Under the pieces are notes generated by a model. That model did not search any database, was not told the DNA's origin, and saw only the letters and a list, made by a program, of their open reading frames with translations. The position numbers and the translations under genes were made by a program. From positions 40,755,611-40,819,610 of the forward strand of contig NC_092576.1 of the NCBI RefSeq assembly GCF_037975245.1: a DNA stretch of 64,000 nt, given 5' to 3'. The stretch is from Apostichopus japonicus (taxonomy: Eukaryota; Echinodermata; Holothuroidea; Aspidochirotida; Stichopodidae). Every line of letters begins with the position of its first letter. Position 1 is the stretch's first letter. Positions 12,513-27,500 of this stretch are shown piece after piece.

Positions 12513-15500
12513 TATATCTAATTACCTCAATAATGTAATTCTATCTATGTTCAAATGTTCAGGATATCCTTGAAAGAAATCAAGAATGCTGAACGAATGG
12601 AAAAGAAAACATGAATAACTGTATCGATAACTTCAATAGAATTATAATACACAAAGTCAGCTCAACACCTGCAACAGTAAAGTATATTCCGATCTCAGGA
12701 ACTAAAGATAGACCGTACAATGTCATGACACTCGTATCCTTCAGCGAGATGTCCTTGATTTATTTCCTTTTTAAAGTAAAGTGACATTTGAAAGTTCCAA
12801 CTTGTCTTGTGGCCTTAATTATAACTCCAGACCACCTGAAATAACCAAAATGACATTGGTTTCAGATTTTAAACATTTTTTTTTCATTTGAGTCCGTTTT
12901 GGCGCCATATATGCTATTAAATGGAACAATTTCGGGCGGTTGACATTTATAATTTAGTTGTGATTTTTGGAATGTGTAGTAATGTTCACAGAGGGATAAC
13001 AAGAATATGTATATTACAAGGCTTAAAGTAGCATTCCAAAAATAGCTTTTAAAATAAGCTACAAAGATTTGGTAAAAATCAAGATCCAGGTATATTAGGT
13101 ATGGAAAAGAAAATGTCAAAGCCCATGTCAAAGAAAGGTCAAGGGTCGTGTTTAAACCCCTTCCACGAGTTGACATTCATAGCTTAGAGCCAGAGTATTT
13201 TGCCTTCATTGAGACTTTCTTTTTTTCCTGATTTCAACCCATTTCTTTTATTGTTAGGGGAATAAGGTGGCCAGAAAAAAATGGTTAAACTTGGGAAAGT
13301 TTTAGCGTGATCAATGTTTATTTGAGGCATAGCTGATTTTACATAGTCTCTTTTTTCCAGCTGTATGTAAATTTCTTTGTGATGCTTTAATATTTCATTT
13401 CTAAATTTGATATGAAATGTTTATGTACTGTTGTTTGCTTTTGTCCCAGGGATTGGGCAGCCTGTAGAGATGCCCTGAAGGACCATCCAGCCTTTCCCAA
13501 GTGGTTTGTTCTTCTCAATGAGAGCTGGGAAGATAGCGAATATATCAACACCGACGAGATCCTGATCCCTTACAACCTCCTGACATCCAGGGATTCGCTG
13601 GCAAACAATATCTTCATGGAACATGTCAATCTGCTTAATGCTGCAAAGAGGAAAGAGAGGTACAGGACTCACATCTTAAAATATTTCTCGCCTTCCCTAA
13701 TTCCCTCCCTCAAGCCCTCCATCCCTCAATCTCAATCTATTCCTCCCTCAATCCATCCCTCCTTCAATCCCTCCCTCAATCCCTCCCTCATTCCCTCCCT
13801 CAATCGCTCCCCCAATCCCTCAATCTCTCCCTCCCTCAATCCATCCCTCCTTCAATCCCTCCCTCCCTCAATCCATCCCACCCTCCCTCCTCCCCTCCCT
13901 CAATCCCTCAATCTCTCCCTCCCTCAATCTATTCCTCCCTCTCTCAGTCCCTCCCTCCCCCTCCTTTTCCACCCTCCCTCAGTCCATCCCTCCACCTCCT
14001 TTTCCACCCTCCCTCATTACATTCCTCCCTCAATCCAACCCTCCCCCTCCTTTTTCCACCCTCCCTCCTTCCTTAAAATCCACCACTCGTACTCCTATGT
14101 GCTCAGTAGCCAAATACATTTATCGCAGACCTATCGTGTTACTCACTGGTCTGACCGAGTAAAACAAAAACACCCATCTATGGAAAATTCATGACTTAGT
14201 TTGTTGGGATGTCTTCAAGAGCTAGATACTCATTCTTCTCCTTCCTGAACTGTCTTTGTCCTTCTCAGCATGAAGAAGGACTTCAAGCACCTCCTCCAGA
14301 AGATGTCCGACGTGGTCTTGCCAGGAAGTAACTTCCACGTGGTCAAAGTTCATCTGGACCAGAACGAATGTTACAAGGAACTCCAGGACTCGGAGAGAGT
14401 CGACATCTTCCTCGGGCATCAGGAGGAAATCATCAAGAGCGCCCTCACCGGATTCCTCGAGCTACTTCTGGAAAAGTCGAATCTCTTCATGACGTTCAAC
14501 CGAGAGGGGAACCTCGAGGATCACCTCTCGGACCTACAGGATGAACTGAACACGGATTCGAGGTGAGGTCAAAGGTTAATACCATTTGAAACAAATCGGC
14601 AAGGTGTCTTTTTTTGTCCCATGGCAATGTTTTAGATAGATTTACGCTATGAGGGTTTCACTGACAGGTTTAGAATATTCATCATTTCTACATTTTATAA
14701 TCACATGCCTTTTGACTAAGCCATGTAGTATTTGCACATTATTGGATTACCCTTTCACTTTAATAAAAGACTAGAACTTGGCAGCATTGAAAGATGATAC
14801 TGGTCTGGGATCAGCCTTAAATGTGAGACTGGTCTGGTATCAGCCTAAGTGTGAGACTGGTCTGGGATCAGCCTAAGTGTGAGACTGGTCTGGGATCAAC
14901 CTAAGTGTGAGACTGGTCTGGGATCAGCCTTAAATGTGAGACTGGTCTAGATCAGCCTTATTGTGAGACTGGTCTGGGATCAACCTAAGTGTGAGACTGG
15001 TCTGGGATCAGCCTAGGTGTGAGACCTGTCTGGGATCAGCTTTACGTGTGAGACTGGGATGGGATTAGCCTAGGTGGTGAGACTGGTCTGGGATCAGCCT
15101 TAAGTGTGAGACTGGGATGGGATCAGCCTAATTGTGAGACTAGTCTGGGATCAGCCTTAAGTGTGAGACTGGTCTGGGATCAGCCTTAAGTGTGAGACTG
15201 GTCTGGGATCAGCCTAGGTCTGAGACCCGTCTGGGATCAGCTTTACGTGTGAGACAGATGGGATCAGCCTAGGTGGTGAGACTGGTCTTGGATCAGCCTT
15301 AAGTGTGAGACTGGGATGGGATCAGCCTAATTGTGAGACTAGTCTGGGATCAGCCTTAAGTGTGAGACTGGTCTGGTATCAGCCTTAAATGTGAGACTGG
15401 TCTGGGATTAGCCTAGATGTGAGGCTGAACTGGGATCAGCCTAAGTGTGAGACTGGTCTGGGATCAACCTAAGTGTGAGACTGGTCTGGGATCAGCCTTA

Positions 15501-18500
15501 AATGTGAGACTGGTCTAGATCAGCCTTATTGTGAGACTGGTCTGGGATCAGCCTAAGTGTGAGACTGGTCTGAGATCAGCCTTATATGTGAGACTGGTCT
15601 AGGATCAACCTAAGTGTGAGACTGGTCTAGGATCAGCCTTAAGTGTAAGACTGGTCTGGTATCAGCCTTACATGTGAGACTGGTCTGGGATCAGCCTAAA
15701 GATGAGACTGCTTCTATGAATCTTTGTAGAATGGAATGCATCATTCAATCTTTGTCTAAGTTGGAATGATACAAGGCTTTTGTTGTTGACTCATTAACCT
15801 CTCAGGTACCAGATCCTCTCTGAGCTGGAGTCCGATCGTTACGTGAAGCTCTTGAAGTACTTGGCCTTCACTCACAGCCCTGTCCGGGATTCTTGCTTCA
15901 TGCAAGACCAAGAAGCCTGTATGGATAAGATCATCCAGCAGACAATCGAACTGAAAGTTCAAAAGTAATCACATTTGTTTTAAATTGAAGGTCACATTTT
16001 CTTCATTTTTTTGCCGGTGCTGAAAATGAAACCGCTTGTTGTTTCTGTTAGGGATATCCTCTTGGCAGACAATGTGATAATTATAAAAAAAAAATAATAA
16101 TAATAATTTTCTTGAAAAATCACAATTTATTTTGTCTTCTTGCCAACCCAACTCCCTAGATATGGTTGTTTTGAATGTAAACTAAATTACAATAACTGTG
16201 ATTTTATTGCATGGTTATATTTTCTTCGAGACAAGACGTTTACATAAAAATGATATTTCCCAATATATTTTAATTTATGCAAAGTCAGAATATATATATT
16301 CAAGTATGTATGTATGTATTTTAGATCCTCCTGCAAGCAGGAACTCACAAAGAAGCCATCATTGGCTTATCAAAGACGCAAGCTGACAGAAGTCAGTCTC
16401 TTAGATTCATATTTAACATCCATGATTATGAATTATCAATTGTCAACAACTCTATAACTGGACGACATACATTAATCTGGGAGTGACTCAAACTCAGGAC
16501 CTTAGGAGTGAAAGTCACTGGCGTTAACCACTGAGCTAACACTCCCTCATATATGAACTTATCAAAATATGAACTTATGTCGTCAACAGAACACCGGTCA
16601 AAGATGCCCTGGGTAAGTGGAGCCGGGTCAATGGACGACTTCAGCTCCTGATTCTGGGTGAGGACGGTCTTGCCGAAGAGTTAGCCAGTGAGATCAAGGT
16701 AGGTCGAAGGTCAAGATTCATACCAACATGATTACCTTACTTCAAAGGTTGTTGGTAGGGTCAGGGTTATATTGATGTATTTTTCTTCTCTGTGGTTTCT
16801 ACATAATCGATTCCTTTTCTGACCCCGTTTAGCTGATTACCAAACCCGAACAATTATTACCGAATGACACTGCATACCCAGTATTGCTCACTTCAGCTAT
16901 ACAACAACTCAGTCTTCTGACAGGCTGGAGTTTTACTTGAGTTTAATTATACCCAGGTCCCCCCCGACCTCCCAAAGCCTTTCTCATACTGTAAATCCAA
17001 AACATTCACAGAGGAGTATGGTAACTGGTGTCCTCATCAGTTTACAGGTTAATATCATTGTAGTTTGGTATTCACACACTTGGATTACTGGATAAAGCTG
17101 TAACTAAAAATAAATCCATTAAGATTCTATTTTCTTGGTCTGTGCAAGGGAGGGGGAGGGGTGGGAGAAGAATGTAAGGAGGAGTAGTGGTATGGAGGGG
17201 TGGGGGGCAGTAGTAAGAGTAGCGAGAGGCAATATGAGAAAGGTGATCAGTGTGAGTGATCTGATTATGTGATTGTCCATTAATATCTACTTCCTTGCAT
17301 AGTGTAGGAAGGTTAGAGGAGGGGGTGGGTGGGGGGGTCGTGGGAAGGTGGAATGAGGAGGGGGGCTGCAGTGTGAGGAAGAGGGAGTGGTGTGTAGATT
17401 GGATGTGGCAGATTTATTTGTTTTTGGCCCATTCCTCCAAATATTTACGTTTTACTTGCTGTTTTAAATTTACCCTTCTCTGATTCCTCCCTTGTTATCT
17501 TGACAGAATTTACAAATTGATGACGAGCTGGCCTTTGACGGTGATGTTTATAACATGGACATCAGAACAGTGGACAAGGATATCATACAGGGATATAACC
17601 AATTCAGTGCTGACTTCTCTCCTCAAGGTAAGGGTAGTCAAAAACCCTCTCGTGTTCAATCCTTCGGTCATTAGCAGCGGTGGTACCCTTGTTTCTCTCG
17701 TAGGCCCGGTGTAAATCGAGGTTACCAAGAAATAGAGTTAAAGCTTGGTTTATCCAGACTGCTATTGTCTAAATCCTTGCCGGTCTGATCGGAGTTAAAA
17801 CCCCGAACCATTCATGATCCGTTTGACATTGTCAAGAAGTACTGTTTTCATTCCCAACAGTCCTGTGCTTCAAATTCCGTTCACATGTACCACAGTGCTT
17901 GGATGTTTTGCTTTATATTGCAACTACAAAAAGCACTTGCGCCGTATGGAAAGGCTTTTAAAATATAAAAATAATAATATTGTATTTTCACTTTTATGTA
18001 ACAAAACTTATTGTCGACTTAATTGGACAAGTACAATGGCAAACTGCTTTATGAAGGATTGGACTCGGTTATTGTCCAAAATGTTTACGTATCTAGACAG
18101 CCATTCTGCCCTGTAGACACCTTATTATGTATTCATTACATACTTCAGAGCCAACACCCATTCTGCCCTACACCTTATTATGTATTTATTACATACTACA
18201 GAGCCAACAGCCATTCCACCATACACATTATTATGTATTTATTACATACTACAGAGCCAACAGCCATTCCACCCTACACATTATTATGTATTTATTACAT
18301 ACTACAGAGCCAACAGCCATTCCACCCTACACATTATTATGTATTTATTACATACTACAGAGCCAACAGCCATTCCACCCTACACATTATTATGTATTTA
18401 TTACATACTACAGAGCCAACAACCATTCTGCCCTACACATTATTATGTATTTATTACATACTACAGAGCCAACAGCCATTCCACCATACACATTATTATG

Positions 18501-21500
18501 TATTTATTACATACTACAGAGCCAACAACCATTCTGCCCTATACCTTATTATGTATTTATTACATACTACAGAGCCAACAGCCATTCCACCATACACATT
18601 ATTATGTATTTATTACATACTACAGAGCCAACAACCATTCTGCCCTATACCTTATTATGTATTTATTACATACTACAGAGCCAACAGCCATTCCACCATA
18701 CACATTATTATGTATTTATTACATACTACAGAGCCAACAACCATTCTGCCCTATACCTTATTATGTATTTATTACATACTACAGAGCCAACAGCCATTCC
18801 ACCATACACATTATTATGTATTTATTACATACTACAGAGCCAACAACCATTCTGCCCTATACCTTATTATGTATTTATTACATACTACAGAGCCAACAGC
18901 CATTCCACCCTACACATTATTATGTATTTATTACATACTACAGAGCCAACAGCCATTCCACCCTACACATTATTATGTATTTATTACATACTACAGAGCC
19001 AACAGCCATTCCACCATACACATTATTATGTATTTATTACATACTACAGAGCCAACAACCATTCTGCCCTACACATTATTATGTATTTATTACATACTAC
19101 AGAGCCAACAGCCATTCCACCATACACATTATTATGTATTTATTACATACTACAGAGCCAATTCAGCCATTCTGCCCTATACCTTATTATGTATTTATTA
19201 CATACTACAGAGCCAACAGCCATTCCACTATACACATTATTATGTATTTATTACATACTACAGAGCCAACAACCATTCTGCCCTACACCTTATTATGTAT
19301 TTATTACATACTACAGAGCCAACAGCCATTCCACTATACACATTATTATGTATTTAATACATACTACAGAGCCAACAACCATTCTGCCCTACACCTTATT
19401 ATGTATTTATTACATACTACAGAGCCAACAGCCATTCCACCATACACATTATTATGTATTTATTACATACTACAGAGCCAACAACCATTCTGCCCTATAC
19501 CTTATTATGTATTTATTACATACTACAGAGCCAACAGCCATTCCACCATACACATTATTATGTATTTATTACATACTACAGAGCCAACAACCATTCTGCC
19601 CTATACCTTATTATGTATTTATTACATACTACAGAGCCAACAACCATTCCACCATACACATTATTATGTATTTATTACATACTACAGAGCCAACAACCAT
19701 TCTGCCCTATACCTTATTATGTATTCATTACATACTACAGAGCCAACAGCCATTCCACCCTACACATTATTATGTATTTATTACATACTACAGAGCCAAC
19801 AGCCATTCCACCCTACACATTATTATGTATTTATTACATACTACAGAGCCAACAGCCATTCCACCATACACATTATTATGTATTTATTACATACTACAGA
19901 GCCAACAGCCATTCCACCATACACATTATTATGTATTTATTACATACTACAGAGCCAACAGCCATTCCACCATACACATTATTATGTATTTATTACATAC
20001 TACAGAGCCAACAGCCATTCCACCATACACATTATGTATTTATTACATACTACAGAGCCAACAACCATTCTGCCCTATACCTTTTTATGTATTCATTACA
20101 TACTACAGAGCCAACAGCCATTCCACCCTACACATTATTATGTATTTATTACATACTACAGAGCCAACAGCCATTCCACCCTACACATTATTATGTATTT
20201 ATTACATACTACAGAGCCAACAGCCATTCCACCATACACATTATTATGTATTTATTACATACTACAGAGCCAACAGCCATTCCACCATACACATTATTAT
20301 GTATTTATTACATACTACAGAGCCAACAGCCATTCCACCATACACATTATGTATTTATTACATACTACAGAGCCAACAACCATTCTGCCCTATACCTTAT
20401 TATGTATTCATTACATACTACAGAGCCAACAGCCATTCCACCATACACATTATTATGTATTTATTACATACTACAGAGCCAATTCAGCCATTCTGCACCA
20501 TGGCCTTATGGACATACATACCTCTAAAGCACACACATATCTGTATGTATTTTATTTATCTGCAGGACTCCATTAACTTCCTGTTAGACTGTGACCCTGA
20601 GCATCTTTCTTTATACCTAATTCAATGTTCAACAATATTGAATCATAATATGCACACTATACACAAAACAAAATAAAATTGACAATATAGTCAAATATAT
20701 ATATATCTATGGAATTCACAGCTCATCTAGCTCCCTCACCTCATATGACCTATGAAAACCTTATTAGCATTTGGCAATGCAGTGTTATGCAGAAGTTACA
20801 TTGTACAACAGTATGTATAACCGCATGGTCTTTAAGTACCAGTATGGGTATACAGTGTAGTACGAATCCACCTAGTACCAGTACACTATGCTAGAACATG
20901 CTTGTGAGTACATACTAACTACACATTGATATTTAGCACTATATATAGAAGTGTAAATAATTTTTTTTTTTAAACTCATAACTATTCTGACACATGTGCT
21001 TCAAACCATATATATTTTTATATAACATTGATTTATGTTATCGTGGTGTTTGTATGCTACGTTGTCATGGCGTGATACGATGTGGCAACCAGTGAATTGT
21101 AAGCAATGTATTTGGGTCTTTCCCTAATGAAGGCAGAACAATAACATTGATCTATCAATAAAACCTTACAAAACAGTGCTATTGTATGTATGGTTACTTT
21201 CCCAGCGGGGATGAAATCAACTATAGAGGTGCAACAGGGCATGGCAATAGATCGTTACCATTTTCTATACAGATTATGGCTTTTCAGCAATGTAACTGGG
21301 AAACGTTTAGCTCTCCATAAGTCTAAGTCAGGATTGCCAACCCACCACCCCCCCCATCCCCTAAAAAATACCCCCCAAAAAAGATATTTTTCAGGCCACC
21401 GTTACATATTTTGAATAGATTCTGATATTTTTAAACTTGATGAAAATATATCATGTTATTGAAACAATTTTTAACTGGCAAGGTGTTTTAACGGTCTGTA

Positions 21501-24500
21501 AACATCCATAATGCTAAGCCAGGGGCTGGGCTTGAAAAGTTTGTTTTGGGCCGCTGTGAAATTTTGTACCCAATCCATGGGCCGTTGCACATGAGGATGT
21601 GCCCACACTTGTGAATTAAGGACAGTACTATTACAATATGATTTTGCAAATGAGAAACTGACAAAAGATCCACCTGTTATATTTGAATATCTGACAACAA
21701 GTAGGCACTAAGCTAACTAGTAGAGTTACCTAGTAGAGCTAACTAGTAGAGTTAACTAGTAGAGCTAACTAGTAGAGTTAACTAGTAGAGCTAACTAGTA
21801 GAGTTAACTAGTAGAGTTTTGAGAGAACCTTGTGGGCTGCAACAGGAAATTTGCTGATGGACCACTTGTCAGCTCAGCCCTTCCTCCACCTGTGGAGTTA
21901 TCTATAAACATTACAGCATACAACTTGTTACCTTCATAGACAAAAACATGTTCCATTTCAAGAATTTAAGGCTATGTTTAATACCCTTTCTTACAATCAA
22001 AGCCCTGCAGTTTTTTTCAATTTCAAAGATGAGTTTTATTTTGATTCACTTAAACTTACCAAAATTATTTCATTTGCCTTACAGTTGTGGTTAAGTAATC
22101 GAATTCATATTCAATTTTCCATCTCTTTTGCCCTTGTTTCTTCACAATGCTTCATACTGACCTTTGACCTTTTTCTTTGACCTTTGACCTTTGACCTTTT
22201 TTCTTTGACCTTTGACCTTTCGTCTTCTCTTCCAGGTTGTATATGTGTCTTCACTTCCCTCCAAAGCTTCCAGAACGTTAAGAGTAATCTAGAAAAGACC
22301 GGCTTGATGGACAACGTCGACGACGACTCCAAGCCTCTCAGGAATCTCCCAGTCACTCTCATGTTCGGCCGAGATTCGTCCATCCCCGAGTCGGACGTGT
22401 TGGCCCTTCAGGAAGAGGCGCAGAAGTTAGCCAAGAGGTGCGTTTACCTTCCTCCTACTCCCTAAGTTTGAAAATTACCAGCTAAAATAGTAAAAAGATG
22501 TCTCACACAAAGATGTGATAAATTTTACGGTTGCTGTTGGTGTAAAGTGGCAACGTTTTTAACCCCTGACATTCAAATACAGATCTAAGTTAATGGTGTA
22601 GTACGCTGGTTGTTTTTAATATATAAACTTTTCTTTTAGATAAAAATTCTTTAAATCAATTTTACCATAGCTAAAGGAAGGTTTCTCCTTTTTTAACCTT
22701 ACTTTTGTAAACACAAAATTTCAGAACCAGAAGGATGTTATTAAACACATAGTCTTTGTACAAATAATTTCCAAACAGAACAAGCTCTTTACTAACTGCA
22801 ATATTGTTATTCAGTTTGATTTGAATTGAGTTTTTTCTCTTAATTTTTGATTTATTTGTTACCAATCCTAGCCTGAGATTTAACAGTTTTACACACAGAT
22901 AACATAACACAATGGAAGGACATGCTAACACAGTAAACACGATTTACCACTGCTTCTCTGTGTATATTTCAGATACTTGACGTTACTTCAGAAATGTGGT
23001 TTTAATTTGCTTTGATTCTTCAAATTAAGTGAGCATGCCTCTAGGTTTTTTATTTTTTTTTTTATTGGTTTTCATGTTTTTAAGAGGCTTAAATGAAACT
23101 GAAAATTTGGCTTTAAGCAGTGGAAAGTGTTTTTCTTTGTCTGGTAATGTTCTTAGAATGATTGATTTTCAAATTAAAAGAGAATAGAGGTAAAAAAATT
23201 TTTTTTTTTAAGTTAACCCGTGAATCTCACCTTGTAACATGATTGAGTTAATGTGTTTTGAAGGTGTGCGATATTTTTTTTTTTTGTTCCGACTCAGTAC
23301 ATTTTGTTGTTTGGATTTTGCCAACGAATGAAAATAAACAAAATGTGTTTCAGAAAGAAAAAAATGGGAAATTAATGTAGACGTTGAAGAAGGAGGAATC
23401 TTGGGAAGCTGTAAATAGAAATATGGGAGGGAAAAACTGTTAGGAGTTGAATATCCAACTTTAACACCCTAAGAGAGGAAGAGGGGCGGGGGGGGGGGGG
23501 TAGAGTCCTGGTGAAGACATTAAACATAGAATAGGTAATGAAAATACCTGCCAAGCTCATGAAACGACAATCAAATGTTTTAAAGCAAGTATTCAGATAT
23601 TTTGTAAGGGATGGCAAACCCATTTGTAGAGTAGAATGATTACAAGATAAAATGTGTGAATAAGTCAAAAAATCAAGAGTGCGTGACTATTGTGGTTCTG
23701 CTTATTCAATCTCTGTTTGAACGTTCCGGAAACGTAAGTTTCGAGAAATGTTTGGGCGACAAAAACTGGATTGAAAACATTCTATTTTGTGTTTTCAGCT
23801 CCTGAAGAAGATCCTGCTAGGATCGAAACGTCAGGCCCACTTACTTTTACACATTCTCTTTAAATACATAGGCTCTTTAGTGGCTAAGCAGTTTGCTAAC
23901 AGTTTTTGCTTGTTTTTAAGTTTTAACATTCTATTTTGGTGCATATCATGAAATATTTTCTCATGACGGGAGGGGTTTATTTTTGGAGGGGCGGGGGGGG
24001 TGGGGATAGGTTTGGGTAAGAATGGGATAGGTTTGGGAGAGGGGTTGATTGACTCACAGAAACCCTTTTTTTTTCACATAAAATATCTTACCTCCATTCA
24101 GTATGTTTGTTTGTTTGGCAGTTTGTGGCATACAGGTCATCAAATTATTTATTTCCTCAATATTCTCTCAAGGAAAGAATTTTGAATTGCTTTAACGTCC
24201 ACCGGGGGGGTTGATTAATATGCGACTTATTTTGCAATTAAAAGATTTAATGAACATATCTCATGGGAAAATTAGGGATAAAATCTACAAATTTACCAAT
24301 GATGGAAGTAATTATCAGTGTTATTTTTAAACTTTCTGTTTGATTGGCTGCTTGGGGTAGTACAGGTGTTTTTGTGAAAGTAATATCAACTATGCAACCT
24401 TCCTGTTTACATCATTAAACTGTTGAACTTTTCAATACCTTTCTGAAAGTGCCTTGTATAATAATATGATATCAAGAAATCGTTTCCTGGATTTTTTATT

Positions 24501-27500
24501 AAATGGAATGGCCTTCAATGTGAATTTATTTGATACATCCCAAATCACCAGGAAATAGAAGCTCTTTATCACAAATTACAAATTTGATCCTCAGAAATTA
24601 TCCTTGTAACATCCCAAACTCATCAATTTGTCAAAGTGAATGGACTACCAAGTTTTGCTCACAGACAATTATGCCAAAATGTTCCAAAGTTGTTGTTGCT
24701 TCTACAAAGATCCAGGTTTATTGACAATAATCAAGCTTTATTCTACCAAGCAACAAATCTTTAACTACCATGGGACCAAGCTTATCTTACAGTAAATCAG
24801 GTCTTTCTACAAGTGAACCTGGTTTATCTACCAGTGAACCTGTTTTATGTAGCAGTGAATCAGGTCTTTCTACCAGTGAACCTGTTTTATGTAGCAGTGA
24901 ATCAGGTCTTTTTACCATTGAACCTGTTTTATGTAGCAGTGAATCAGGTCTTTCTACCAGTGAACCTGGTTTATATGGCAGTGAATCAGGTCTTTCTACC
25001 AGTGAACCTGTTTTATGTAGCATTGAATCAGGTCTTTCTATCAGTGAACCTGTTTTATATAGCAGTGAATCAGGTCTTTCTACCAGTGAACCTGTTTTAT
25101 GTAGCAGTGAATCAGGTCTTTCTACCAGTGAACCTGGTTAATCTACCAGTGAATCAGGTCTTTCTACCAGTGAACCTGGTTTATCTACCAGTGAATCAGG
25201 TCTTTCTACCAGTGAACCTGGTTTATCTACCAGTGAATCAGGTCTTTCTACCTGTGAACCTGGTTTATCTAGCAAACACAATTTACCTCATAGTGAATGA
25301 AATTTATATATTGTAAACCAGGTTTATCTATGATTGAACAAAGTTTATTTTACAAATGAAGCAGGTTTATCTATGAATGAACCATGTTTTTCCACCAGTG
25401 AACCAAGTGTTCCAAATGAACATATGACCTATGAAAGTGAATGAACCAAGTTTATGGATTGAAACTCCAGGTGCATTATTGATCAACAATGTTAGATCAT
25501 TGTTGTAATTTTTTGATCTTCCCCCAAGTTGTCAAGGAATGTAGAAGCGAAATGGGTTATTTAACTATATTTGCCCATTTGGCGTGCCATGGATAGGATT
25601 AAAAGTAGTAAGTTGAAATTGTATCATGGTTGGCTGAATTTTGAAAAGTTCTCAAAGTGAAAATATATTTAACCTTATTTAAAGGGTTTGCAGATTTTGT
25701 ACAATGCACAATAATATTTGTTCCTAATCTGATGTGGTTTGCTTTTTCGTTCCTATCGCAGGATCAACGACTGTGAAATTGTCAACACGGAAGAAGGAGG
25801 GGGAAGCGTCTTTCTTAACAAGAACTTTAACGACAGACAGATTTTAAAGGCCTTCCATTTCATGATCCCGTTGATGAACAACAGGGCTCGGTGTGCCGTT
25901 AAGGACCCTGAAGGAACTGTCTTAAAGTAAGTTCATTCATAGGAGAGGGTTTTTTTGGGGGGAGGGAGGGAGGGAGGGGGCGGTTGGACAAAAGGGATTG
26001 AAAATCTTTGGAATGTATGGAGTTCATTCAGTAGTATCTTTCAACTCTTTTTTTTACGGAGTTTGAGAAATTCTCTGGACCACAAGCAAAACTCTGAAAA
26101 ATTTGGAGTAGAAGTAGTTAAAATAACATGACATTCAAATAAGTTTTATCCATGTTTGTTCTCGTTCTTATTTTGGATGTGAAAATAATCTGCAATGATG
26201 GCTAATAATTACTGAACCTTAGTTTTGTTTATTGATTGATCGATTGACTGATTGTTTTTTTGAATTTTTTTATGGATTGATTTTTTTTATTTATTTATTG
26301 ATTCATTTTGTGATATATTGATTTATTTTAAATATTATTGTTTGTTAGTTTATTTATTTATTTATTATTGTTTTTTGTTTATTTATTTTAATTATAATTA
26401 TTGATTTATTTTAATAATTATTGTTTGTTTGTTTATTTTAAATATTGTTTGTTTGTTTAAATTATTATTGTTGATTTATTTATTTATTATAACCTCCTTA
26501 GACTCCGAGTGGTGATGATGTGTGGAGATCCGTTCCGTCCAGACTTTGTCCTCTCGCCCCTGATCAAGGAGAACGACTGTTACCGCACCCCTAACGTCCC
26601 CGAGGGCATCTCCATAGAGATGTTTATCGACACAGACAGGAGGAAGGTAGATGTCGAAGTGCTTTCCTATCACCAGGCCCTCCTCAAACACAAAGATTTC
26701 GCTCACGCGTACATCTTAGCGTATTCAGTCAAACGGAAGGCATCCCTAGAAGTTCTCAAGTAAGTCGGTTTTAAGATCTATTAAACATTTATAAATCGTC
26801 TCGCAAACAAGGTGAAGTCACGTTAGAAAACATTTCAGAGGGTTTATCAGACTTTGCTTTGTGCAATTTCTTGTGTGGTTATCTAGACAGGTAGTTACTT
26901 GCTTCATACCCATTAACTTAATTCTTGTGGCTGTTACTGTAGGAAAAATATGGCATGAAAAACATCGCGGTAACGGATGGACACCAGATGAACATGTGTT
27001 TTCACACTTTTTTTAAAGATGTCAAATTCACTGTTCTTAAGTTGCATTGACCATGTAACTTATATCATGTGTTGGCTGGTACATTGCTTCACATACACCA
27101 AGGGAAAATTAGATGAACAGGCATGAACTGTAAAATCTACGGTTGATCTTGTACAACGGAGGGACAATTCTGATGGTAACGGAGGGACACAAAATGTTCA
27201 GTGTTGTTTAGTGGAGCCATTTGCCTGTTTTTGCTGCTTCAGATTGAATATTTGTATTGATATTGGACTAAAAGATTTATTACTTAGTAAAATAAGGATA
27301 AGAACATTAAACAAACAGCTATGTTCACCAAAACATTAGCAATTTCAGTGGTTAATAAAAATGTAACAAAGTAAAAAATAGTAAGAAAACAAGGAGAAGT
27401 CACATCAGAAGACATTTCAGAGGGTTTTTCAGTTGCTTTGTGGCTTAAGTTAATGTTTGCTGGAAATTAACTCTAGACATTTTTGGCATGGGTTGAAATC

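Noticed and set aside
18127-20676. Long open frames (849, 798, 444 codons) over the 53-bp array
   Set aside because: All three forward frames are open because the unit has no stop codon. The sequence is intronic and has no protein similarity or start context.
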